DNA from: Muricea muricata
Taxonomy: Eukaryota; Cnidaria; Anthozoa; Malacalcyonacea; Plexauridae
Length of the DNA stretch: 64,000 bases
Direction: 5' to 3'
Assembly: GCA_963855995.1 (NCBI GenBank)
Contig: OY979721.1
Span: forward strand, 15,727,893 to 15,791,892
This document shows positions 34,701-45,800 of this stretch, one piece after another (position 1 is the stretch's first letter; each line of letters starts with the position of its first letter). Below the pieces are notes generated by a model. The model was not told where the DNA came from, ran no database searches, and saw only the letters and a list, made by a program, of their open reading frames with translations. The position numbers and the translations under genes are program-made.

Positions 34701-36472
34701 GTTCACATTCTTGAAAAAGAACCGTAACAAGAAAGTGATGGTATTCTTCTCATCCTGTCATTCTGTGAAGTATCATTCAGAACTTCTGAACTATATTGAT
34801 CTGGATGTGCTTGACATACACGTGAGTATGGGTTTGGTGCAATTTAGTTCAGTTGGAGTGAATTGATTATTTATTGATCTCCACAGCACTTCATAATGTA
34901 TATGTGCATTCAGTGGCAATTATTGCATCCAGTGATGATTTTTTGTTTGTTTGAAAGCATCAAATGAAAATTTCTATAAATACCTAATTCTCCACTGAGG
35001 ATGCTTGGACAAGAACTCGGGTAATGTCGTTTCTTGTAACTCACACTCTACAGAATTGCTTTCTTCTGTTGTCTTAGGGCAAACAAAAACAGCAAAAACG
35101 TACAACGACTTTCTTTCAATTCTGTCAAGCAAAGTCGGGTATCTTGCTTTGTACTGATGTAGCAGCTCGAGGTCTTGATATCCCCGAAGTTGATTGGATT
35201 GTACAGTTTGATCCCCCTGATGATCCCAAGGTATTTGGATATTAGTGGTAAAATCCTCATTCATTTGTAGTTTGTGAAGTAGTGGTATCCAATGATGGAA
35301 ACTTTTATGTTGGGGAAAGATTGTGATAAGATTTAGGAAACTAGGGATACCAAAATCACCATTTCCATTTAAGCTAACTATTTTAGAGAAAACTGCCCCT
35401 TACTAACTTCGTTCCACTGTCGGTGTTGTTTTACCAGTTAGCAAATTCTTCACGTTAAATCATTGCTGTCAATTGTTACTAGGAGTACATTCACAGAGTT
35501 GGGCGTACGGCACGAGGTGCTCATGGTAAAGGCCACGCCCTTTTGTTTCTGCTTCCTGAAGAGCTTGCTTTCTTACGTTATCTCAAACATGCAAAGGTTC
35601 CCCTTAACGAATATGACGTATCATCATCCAAAATTGCAAACATTCAATCACAGGTAAAGAGTTTTTGCTATTTTACACAATTCATCTTTGTTTAGTAGAA
35701 CGTAATGTCTAATGATGTAACTATCAACCTTTGATCTTTATTGTCAGCTTGAGAAATTAATCACGAAGAATTATTACCTTCATAAGTCAGCCAAAGAAGG
35801 CTACAGATCATATCTCCAAGCTTACGCTTCGCATCAACACAGAGATATATTCAATGTGAACACGTTGGATCTGCAGAAAGTTGCGAAGGCATTTGGCTTT
35901 CAAGTTCCACCTGCTGTGAACTTGGGTATCCTTTTGATTATTGCAGTTCGTTTTTACTTGGCGTTCGTTTTGCTTGTCCCGAGAAAAACATCGGTAAATA
36001 AGGAACAAAGAAGGATTAAGGAACAAAGCTTACTTGATAGGAACAATGTCTAAGTTCAGTTTAATTTGAAAAAACAACATTTACCAGCACAATTCAATAA
36101 AATCCCGGAAAGACAACATCTTCCGACTCCATTCCATAGTCATTATCAAACCGGAATCGTTCGACACCTGACTGGTTTAATAATGACTTTGAAATAGAAT
36201 CTTGAGTTTACGAGATGTTCTCCGGAGTATGTTTTTCCTTATATGTGTATACTAGTTTTGTTCAATTCAAGGAAATCTTCCTATAGAGTAGTTCTTTATT
36301 TCACCTTGACTACAACTAACCAGCTGTTCACAGCAGTAAAGGTGAAAGACCTCGTAAACGTGGCGGGGGTGGAGGATTTGGTGCGGGATATAGAAACTCT
36401 AAGTTAACCAAGAAAACGAAGATTTTTAAACCTAAAAAAGATCGCACAGATAACAGGCAATTCAGCAGATAA
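31730..36472 (+). CDS. DDX18: DDX18 (Has1) DEAD-box RNA helicase, 601 aa, 13 exons
   Basis: Exons 31730-31793, 32274-32333, 32415-32588, 33190-33328, 33528-33628, 33770-33969, 34197-34311, 34436-34575, 34660-34821, 35078-35230, 35483-35653, 35748-35925 and 36324-36472. DDX18/Has1 is a nucleolar ATP-dependent helicase for early 60S subunit assembly. Helicase motifs in order: Q region GFTHMTEIQ, motif I AKTGSGKT (152-159), Ia PTRELSLQ, Ib TPGRL, II DEAD (262-265), III SAT (293-295), [22 protein letters not shown] (440-447). The C-terminus has the Has1-specific [24 protein letters not shown] and a final Gly-run plus basic tail (KRGGGGGFG). The N-terminal tail is basic then acidic and includes a two-copy 19-residue repeat ([10 protein letters not shown] / [10 protein letters not shown]). 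The last intron acceptor at 36323 was chosen for frame. The human protein is 670 aa. Confidence 0.95.
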
Positions 36473-36633
36473 ATTCCGTTGTTCTCAGGTATTTTCGTGT
36501 GAGGATGAAGACTGCTATGTCATACTGAAGATCGGTCACCTTCAGAAATATGATTTCACTGATCTCCGACACCAGTTGGATGTGGAAACTTCTTCACTGT
36601 CTCAAAAATGCACCGTGTTTTCTATGCATATCA

Positions 36634-36639
36634 AATAAA
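36634..36639 (+). promoter_or_regulatory. DDX18 polyadenylation signal AATAAA
   Basis: First canonical hexamer after the DDX18 stop, 162 nt downstream. Confidence 0.65.
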
Positions 36640-37410
36640 GTATTGTAAATAAATAAAAAATCTCACTATTCATTTTGTAAGATCATAGGGCTCCCAATAA
36701 ACAAATTGTATTATTTAAATACACAACAGTACACAACAGAAAGGATTTTCTCTTAAAATTCAATAAAAATTCATTGTATTACCGTAAAAATGTTGTATCA
36801 ACTGTGTGTGAATAGATATGAGTATGTATAGGCAATAATCAATCTTTCGCCCGCGGTGACATGCACGACGTGTATACATTGCATAATATTTGAGAAGGGA
36901 GGAAACTCTTTCAACCATGTCGATATATATAACAAATTCAAAGATAAAATTTTACCTCAAAACCCACACAAAACATCAAATAAAACTTGACACAGGCAAC
37001 TTGGATAATCACTAAACAATATTCTCACAAAAATATTTCAAAAAACGAATAAAAAAGCGGAGAAAATGTGCAAAACTTTTGCTAAATTGCCGAAATATTT
37101 TGTGGGACGATGCTGGATGTGAAATCCGGTTTGAGGAACGAATCTGATTGGTCGAAAAAATAAACAAACTCGCTTGCATTTTCTTGAATCCGGGGGGAGT
37201 TGACTTTTTAAAATAAGCTAACTAGGGGCGCGAAAATACAAAAAAGGCGAAAAATATTCAAATTTGAGTTTTATATAGATTTTTCCCAGTGAACGGTTGA
37301 ATGAAGGATTTGCATTTTTTAATACACGATGTAGATTGTAGAAATAAAACAACAATTTCAATCGCTAAATCAGGGGAGGAATTTCGTGTCGCCCGCAAGT
37401 GAATGAGCCC

Positions 37411-37596
37411 TGGTCAGTGGTAAACCGCATTAACGGCGTACCCCAGCTGTACCCACTGAGCTATATTACTGGAGAACTTGCCCCTATCTTCCTTCAGTCA
37501 AGCAAGTGAAGCCAAGAAAATGGCGGATTTTGGTCCTTGCTGATGCCATCTCCATGACAACTGGTCCACTATTCTCATGCGAATTACCACTGACCA
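37411..37596 (-). mobile_element. TGGTCAGTGGTAA element with tRNA A-box-like segment, copy 1
   Basis: Ends are inverted copies of TGGTCAGTGGTAA (left) and TTACCACTGACCA (right), 186 bp apart. Read on the minus strand it contains ATATAGCTCAGTGGGTACAGC, which fits the RNA polymerase III A-box consensus of tRNAs (TAGCTCAGTGG), but no B box is visible. A second copy lies at 40268. It may be a MITE carrying a tRNA-derived segment. Confidence 0.65.
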
Positions 37597-40267
37597 ACCG
37601 CGATCCTAATGATTTCATAGACGCTTTCCCCTCCCGAAAACAAGTATAAATTCTACTTTAGATTTTACTTGTTTTTCAAAAAACAAATTTGCAGTTCAAC
37701 AAATGGGTCAATTTTGTCTGGTGCATGGATGCCGTCGAAGAAAGACAAGAGAAAACGTTTCTTCTCACTGTGTTATAAAATTTATCTCTACAAAAATGCC
37801 AAAGTATTGGATACTGGACGGAAATTTATCGTAAATATAAAGCCGCAAAACATGTAAGTTTTACCTCGAGTCTTACTATGTCTTATTTTAAAAATGTTTT
37901 TCCATAGTTTTATGCAGATACTTTAAACCAGTTTTACTATAAGTTAATAGCTGTTGAACTGGGTGAAGTGCAGTTTGTATAGGGAATTGCACGGTACTAC
38001 AAGAAATATTCAAAGTCGCTATAAATCGCTTTCTTTTGCTAACTTCAACACATGGTCCATGGTAGCAAACAAAACATAATGATCCCTGCTTGTCACACTG
38101 TAAATCATGTATTTACACAACTGTAAACTGCACCCCATTTAATAGTCTGTCTCTTGCTATAATTGAAGATGTCATAATACAAATTCCCCTCATTCTATCT
38201 AAGTGAATGTCTGCACCAATATCATTATTGATTTCAAAGTGAATAATGGCAAGACAACCAGAAATTGACCACATATCAGAGTTAAACTGGGTTAAAATGC
38301 AGAGGCTACAATCTTACTATATATTCTCAGCTTTGTGATGAAGAGAAGTTTCATGTATATCTGCCAGCCCTATTTATAAGGGAATATCTGCCATTCTTGA
38401 TGCAAGATGGCCTACACTTCCAAGTTAATGGTTAAATCCTGCTGTAGTTAGATGTATATAAAGATCAAGCAAAATATATAAGGATGCATGCATACAATTT
38501 AGCATGCATGCATACAATTTTGTACATTGTACACCAAAGTCTGCTAAAACCAATGAATTTCCTTTAGTAAAGTTGTTTGCCTACAAACTGACTGTCTGTA
38601 ATTATCAGAATATGTAATACAAAATCTTTAAACCAAAAAAAAGTAACTATAAGGGTGTGCAAAGTTGGGGTGAGGGAAATCTAAAACCAAATTTCCAGAC
38701 TTTTCTATGAGTTATCTTGAAGGGGGGAGGGCCATAATTTTCAATTTCCTAATATAATTTCTTTGAGGAAATATGGAGCTTTTCAGCAAATACCCAATGC
38801 AGTTTACTGCTAATAGTACACGAAATGTTTGCCTTTATTATTGAATATTTTTATTGCTTTTGGTAGGAAAGAATAAGATTGAGATATTGACAGGGGATGA
38901 ACAAAGTGGCATGTCTCATGGTTCAGTGCAAATAATATTAACAAATCATGTTTGTGGAAGGTTATTAGAGAGACATCTGACAGACAATGGAGAAATGTTA
39001 TTTATTTTTTTATTTGTTATGTATATAAATATATACATTCAAGCTTTAGCAGAAATTTGCAATAGTTAATAATTGCTTTTGAGTATGAATAATGTATATT
39101 TAAAATATATAAATATTAAAGTGTAATAAAATTCATGAACTGTAGTTTGCAACTTCTTTTTCAACCAAATTGGTAATGATCAATGGAACATGGATCTAAA
39201 AAAATACAGAGAACATACAAGAAATTTAAACTCCAAGGGAAAGGTAATTATGCATGCATGCATGTACATGAAACACACAACATTGCCATGCAGGGTTTTA
39301 GCAAGGCCAATGGGAATTGATAAAGCACAATACATAGGGTAATTTAGTAAAGGTATTTTAGGCCTAACTATGAATCATGAAATAAGAAGAAAATGAGAAT
39401 GAGATTCTGAAAGCATCCAGTAAAAATTAAACCAGCAATTGCATACACACTCTTACATATTCACTCAATACAAAATATCTGTATGTATAAACTGTGCCAG
39501 TTTGATTGGATGCAACAAGTCAAAGTATATCTAAGAATAGTAAACACCCCAAAGATACAAGTCTTCACAGTCATACTAGTAGCTGGTCCAAATAATTTAA
39601 AACACATACAAATTTATACAGTAAAAAAAGTGATAGTTCATACTGATGCACAAAATACACTGCTTGTTACTACTGTTGCTTTAATTAATTGAGCAACTCC
39701 TCATATTAAAAGCCTTACACATATTTCGTGAGACTCGGGTCCCGCATTTCAATAGCCATGAATAATAATTGCACATAAAAAATGATGACTTGAAAGATAT
39801 TAGATGAGAAAAAGCATGCAGACATTGGTATAATTAATATACACTATACAGAAAGCCGGCAAAACCCTGTGTTTCAGTATAGTGTCTGTACAAAATTGGC
39901 ATTTAGAAAACTTGTGACTGGTTTTTGAATAAGACCTAGGTGTCTATACCATGGTACCAATGTCATAATAGTCTCAGATGTAAAAGAAAATATTAAAAAC
40001 ATGACAAAACACGCACCTTCAATATGACATGAAAACTTGAAGATGCCAGAAAACAATCTTGCTCCTAAATTTTACTCGCAAACTTCTTGCCGTGTAAATG
40101 ATTTATGGATCTATAACTTGGGTTTTTTTACAGAAATGGTTTATCACTTATAAAATTTTTGAAAAGAACAACGCCAAAGTGCTAAACCAGCTTCGTTGAA
40201 ACAAAAACTAGAAATTATAGACAAAACCAGGGGGGTTGAAAATAGTAGCGGGCTCAAGAAACGAGCC

Positions 40268-40410
40268 TGGTCAGTGGTAATTCGCATGAGAATAGTGGAC
40301 CAGTTGTCATGGAGATGGCATCAGCAAGGACCAAAATCCGCCATTTTCTTGGCTTCACTTTTCATCCACGAGCAGGTTCTCCAGTAATATTACAGCTCAG
40401 TGACCAGTAC
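40268..40410 (+). mobile_element. TGGTCAGTGGTAA element, copy 2 (partial)
   Basis: Matches the reverse complement of 37411-37596 closely for about 95 bp (TGGTCAGTGGTAATTCGCAT through CCGCCATTTTCTTGGCTTCAC). It then resumes after a replaced segment at GTTCTCCAGTAATAT and CAGCTCAGTG. The far end does not show the matching inverted repeat. Confidence 0.7.
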
Positions 40411-40828
40411 CTTTGATCGCGTTTAGCTTAGTAACCATGCCTTGGTTTCAGTTGTTGGTTTTTAATTTGCACAAATTTTGTCTGAAATAATACCTCTTTT
40501 TGGATATGCATTTATTTATATTTACATGAAGTTTTGCGCCTCTAATAATTGCAGGCTCAAGTTTGCATTTTCAAATTTCAGTAAACAATCTTAACACGTG
40601 GGATGTATTTTGCTCAATGTTTTAAGAAATATTCCTTAGACATTTTCAACAAATGTCAGAAAAAAGTGGTTTACGTACTAGGAGTTACTATCGCAAAGTG
40701 CTGCCTCGAAACTTGAAACAAATGGAAATTCTCATGTTGGATAAAATTTATGCGTAGGGGCATTGAAATGAATATTATTGTTGTGAGACGCATAGCCATA
40801 TGTGTTTAAATTAATTTATTGTGAATGG

Positions 40829-41132
40829 CCATGGCACAGAATAAAGACACACAGATGGTCGACGGCCACAAAAGCATAACCGCTGCCATGCCATGATTCA
40901 TCATCAAATTTCTGATGCCATAGGCCTAGCCAGCGCGCATTTGAGAGGCATTACCCCCGAACTTTTGCCATTTTGAATATTTCCAGGGGGGAAATGCCTC
41001 TCAAACGCGCACTGGCCAGGCCCATGTTGTCAGCAATTTGATGACGAAATTACGGTTATGCCCAAATTATAGGAAAATCATAGGAAAAACAAAAAGTCGA
41101 CCTTCTGTGTGTGTCTTTATTCTGTGGCCATG
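40829..41132. mobile_element. hAT-like MITE with 8-bp target duplication
   Basis: A 304-bp element flanked by the exact 8-bp duplication GTGAATGG (40821-40828 and 41133-41140). The ends are inverted copies reading (C)CATGGC(C)ACAGAATAAAGACACACAGA with GGTCGAC shortly inside. A second, inner inverted repeat (GAGAGGCATTACCCCC / GGGGGGAAATGCCTCTC) means most of the element is palindromic. An 8-bp duplication is characteristic of hAT-type transposition. No transposase is present. Confidence 0.82.
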
Positions 41133-42820
41133 GTGAATGGTAAATTCAGCAGGGCAGTATTTGTGATTTGCAATATGCAGGAATTTTGCAAAAGGAAATT
41201 TAGTATTCAGTAAGTGGAAACACTAATCACAGGTGCTCAGTGATCGCAGGCAGTGTACTCTAATATAGGGTTCACTGATCGCAGGCCATAATAAATTCTC
41301 TACAGTCGTTATCAGCTAAGTGTGTATGCCGATTTTTTGCCAATTTCAAAACATGTTTTAATTAGATGCAAAGTTGCAACGTTTACGTCTCAAACATCAA
41401 TGTTTTAGCCAATGAGCATTGGGCCGCTTCTGTCATCAATGACACTTGTAATGACAGACAGAGAAGGTGAGGTATTATGAAATGCACATGAAGAAATATT
41501 GAAAATTAATTGGTTGCAGGTGTTGGATACATGTTTATGTCCAGTATGTTTATATTTATCAAATTTTGGGGACAAAATTCTGGCAATACTCTCAAACAGA
41601 ATATTTGGAATTTGATACACACAGTGTGTATGTAAACTATGGTAGAAATTATTTTGTTTCAAAATATTTAAATTACAAAATAACTTCTTGGAAGTATCCT
41701 ATTCATATGTATATATCCATCATACAGTATGTGTAATGCTTGGGGCCAATATTTAAGTGACATTAAATGCCAATAGAAATCATTCTATGTTTGAGAGCTG
41801 TCAAAGTGTCTTGAATGAAATGCACAGTACAGCACTTAGTATTAAAGAGCCAGTGTTTTAAGATCTTTGTGATACAATTAGATTGTTCACATATTCTCTC
41901 CTTTTAAGTGATAATAGTCCATATTGATTTTCCAAATACTTGGTAGATGATTGTGTTACCAATATGCAGATGCATTGAAACAGAAACTCTTGTTGAGGAT
42001 ATTTAAGCACAGGGCCAGTAATATGACATTCATCAGTCAATGGTAGTGGGTTATTATACTCTAGAGATCCAAGTTTTGTAAGAGTAAGAACCTAAAGTTC
42101 TCTACTGAGCTATGTGGTCTTAGCAGATTGTCCCATTCCAGGACTGCATGGTAAGAAGGATATGACCTGCAGCAGTATTTGTTTGTTTGTATATCCAATC
42201 AATTGTCACAGCACATAATGTATAAAGTAAACCAACTCATTACATCTTTCTGTCCTTGATATCTGGCATATTAGCTTGTAATTATTAAGATAACAGCTTT
42301 CCTCTCATTACATACGGTGCTCGGGTGCTGTACAATGTATTATTCCAGCTGATGCCATTCCATTACACAAACATGATGTAGTGTATCCCAATTATTTTGT
42401 AACAACCATTTTTCTTGACATAGAAATATATTTCTATCCAGCAGGTTAAGATAAAGCAAAACTATAAAACCAAAAGAAAGTACCGACAGACTTATTGCTT
42501 TCAAAGCACATTGCTTTCCTCTAAACTGAACACTAATAATTTCATCGCCTTGATGTATATTAGAAGAAATAAATAAAGCCATACTTACTTGATTTCTTTA
42601 AATATTTCAATATTTGTACTTTTGAACACGGAGCACATGGAAGGAATCTTGGGAAAATCTTGTTGGACCTGCCCCCTCATTTTACAAAGCAACCTGAAGC
42701 TAATCATCCCCCGGATGGACAGACATCCGACCGACGCTTGATCGAGATTTCGACAATACATAGATCGCGCGAAAAGTCTGGGGGAATGGGCACGAAAAAG
42801 CAGGACGTCAAGAATAGTGT

Positions 42821-42844
42821 GCTGCCTCCCTGAGGGGAGGCAGC
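42821..42844 (+). promoter_or_regulatory. perfect 10-bp GC-rich hairpin upstream of URB1
   Basis: GCTGCCTCCC, a TGAG loop, then GGGAGGCAGC: ten uninterrupted base pairs, ending 39 nt before the URB1 ATG. If it lies in the 5' untranslated region it would make a stable stem close to the start codon; if not, it is a palindromic promoter site. Confidence 0.6.
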
Positions 42845-42883
42845 AATAAAAGGACTATTTTAGACCACTGTTTTGGCGAAATA

Positions 42884-45800
42884 ATGGCCCAAAACCCTCT
42901 AAAACGTGAGGTATCACAGCCCGATGACGAAGCTATAGAAGGCCACAGAAAGAAGGTTCGCAAAAAGACAGTTATTCAAAGAAGCGAGGATGTTGTTAAA
43001 GAGTTTTTAAAGCTGACTGGTGTGAAACAAACTAAATTAGACGGTATGATTCGAGAGAAATTCAGTTATCTAAAGTATTCCAGATTCTCTCACTATGACA
43101 CTATAAATTAGCCCCCCCCCATTTTCATCAAAGTTCATTGCCTTATTCCAGACTGGAAAGTTTGAAAGTTGCTGGCCCGAGACTTTAAAAATATAGACGA
43201 CATCAAAACTGCACACCCAATATTTTGGTTGTGCAGTTAGATACAAACTTTCCATGCTGGAGCTTATTGAGGGAAGCCTGCGGTGATACACAAGTCAAGA
43301 CTTTAGGGCTGTTATTAATTTTAGCTTTTCAGAGCTGGGGCACAGTGTAAGGAATGGACAGTAGGGCCACTCAAGTTTGTGTGCCCATGCATATCGCATT
43401 GTACATTTCATTACCATTGTGCCAGCCAGTCATTGCATTTTTTAGCCAGTAAGAACACTGAACTAGCCGATGTCAGGCAGTAAACTGCATAAAAATAGGG
43501 TGCTATGTTGCACTGCTGAGTGGCCCTACTGTCTAATCAATATGCTGGGGCTAGGGTTGGCATTTAGTTTAAGGTTAGGAATATGACTTAAAAAAGAAAC
43601 AACCCCTAATTGTGACAGCTATGTTAAGAACCACTCAAGTTGAAATCCTTGTGGCACATGCTGTATTAGAGATGTTTTTATGCCTTTTCTGGCTAATCAA
43701 TTGCATATCATCATGCATTAGGCTAATTGCAACCAGTAGTTCACTAGGCATAAAGTATTCCAAAAACCAAAAATGAAATTAGTGATAGTTGTTTTGCCAT
43801 GTTTGTGACCCTGGCAACACATTCAAAAGCACCCAGTGAAGGCTCTTGCATGGTACTAAAACTAACATCTTGTAGGTTTCAAACAATTCCTAACAACTCT
43901 AAAGACTGCAGAGGAAAAGCATGAAATCATTTTGAAGTACCTACAAAGTCATCCTGATTGTTCACAGATGTTTGATGTTATTGCTGAAAGTCAAGAGGAA
44001 AGATCTTTATTTGAGGTACCTGCTATCAATTTATAGAAACAAAAATCAAAAAACTTGGTTTCACCGATTATTGAGACATATTTTTTACCAATTCCAGGTT
44101 CAAATTGTTGTGGAAATTCTTGAAGTGATTATACTCGAGCTTGTAAAAGATGATACAAGAACTAAGTCTCAAGCAACAGTTATTGTATCAAGACTTTTGG
44201 CAAATCATAGAAAGTTTGTTCTCAGTAGCTTGAATTCTCCTTCCCCTTCAAATTTCACTATGGCTACGTTAAAGCTATTGACTGCCATTGTTATGCATGG
44301 TCCCACGCTAGCAGGAGAACTATTAGCTGCTTTTGATTTCTCTCATAAAAAGTTTGGAATACTTGCAAATCGAAGAGACAAGAAGGTACAGTATTTGGGT
44401 CATAACCCTTATAAAAGAAGGAGATTAGTGTCCAATCATGGTGCTTTTCTTCATTCCTAGTATGAAATGATCCAAGTATATATTGTTCATTATCTAGGTG
44501 ATTGTTGATGTCCATACTTGTTTCATAAAGTTTGTCTTGTCATTCTTTGTTACTGGGGATTCACAATTGATCCAACAAGTCCTTCAAATTAAGGGTATCA
44601 CATTTATCAGCTGCTTAGCATGATCGATGAAAAACAAACTTTGACATAATTTTTTAACCTGTAAATTTCAATTTTTTTAGGTTTTGCAACTTCCATACTA
44701 CAAGATCTTCACAAAGACTCAGCAGAAATAATTCATTTGATTTTATCAACTCTTACAAAGGTTATGTATATAGACAATGTAATACTCTTTATGACCCCAA
44801 AATATGATTTGGACCAATCCAATATGCAAGTTGATGAACAATTTATTTGTGACAAACTCATGAAAATAAAAAAATTATTGTTCTAGATTGTTGAGAATCA
44901 GTCAATTATGAAGAAGAATAAAATCCTTCTCTTCACCTCTTATTCCCTGTCACAACTGGCAAGACTTTATGCTTACAAAGATGACAGTTCAGTTAGAGAC
45001 AGGGTACATCACTTTTTACTTAAGTTATGTACTTCACCACATGGAATAACATTTGAGAGTAAACTTGGAATATTTTCAGACAGGTGAGCTATGAAATTTT
45101 TTGATGTTTTGGGGGCAAATTTCAAAACTATCATACCTAGATATTGTTTTTTATTTCACAGATCAAATAATCCTGTGTTACTGAGATTTTTGCGATCATT
45201 ACGAAAAGCTATGGATGATAACTTGTTGACTGAACTGATCATTAGGATTCTTCAACACTCCCAAGACCTGATATCACCTTATTTGACTGGTTACCAAATG
45301 GTGATGGATCCACATGATACAAAACAATGGCTACACAATTTGATATTTATTATCAAGCTATATTTTCATCTTTCTATGCCAAAATCTATTTTAAAAGAGT
45401 TGGCTATTTCTGCAGATCATCTTTCAACCGCAAAGTGTTTGAAAATTGTGTGTCCAGAAAATATGAAAAGAAATATTCTTACTCGTGGACTGCAGGTAGG
45501 CTTGTATAACATCAATTTATTGTTTTTGTCTCTTTTGAAAGCTAAATTATGGTATAAAATATCCTAATGTTATTTTTGCTTGCATGGTCTTGCATTCCAC
45601 TAACAGCTTGGCATTTTAACTCTACTACTCTAGCACCCAGATGCAGTTGTCCAAGGTAGCATGCTGAGTATGATGTTGGTAGTGCTTAGACGTTCTTGTA
45701 ATTTCATACAATCAAGCTGCATTGATGACCGAATCTTGGTTTCATTTCATGGTGATATTTTAAAACATCTGCCAAGTTTTCAAACTTTGATATCAATACG

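Larger units (their letters stand above)
36473..42883. other. 6.4-kb gene-poor intergenic region with MITEs
   Basis: No supported protein gene. Holds the DDX18 3' end (AATAAA at 36634), two same-family elements (37411-37596 and 40268-40410), a hAT-like MITE (40829-41132) and short GCATGCATACAATTT duplications near 38.48-38.52 kb. Short open frames scattered here lack splice context and recognisable products. The last ~100 bp contain a GC-rich hairpin just upstream of URB1. Confidence 0.6.

Noticed and set aside
37440-37500. A true tRNA gene near 37.46 kb
   Set aside because: Only an A-box-like motif is present; no acceptor stem, anticodon arm or B box can be formed.
37669-37857. 62-codon plus-strand open frame in the gene-poor region
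   Set aside because: Low-complexity Lys/Phe-rich translation of AT-rich DNA without supporting signals.
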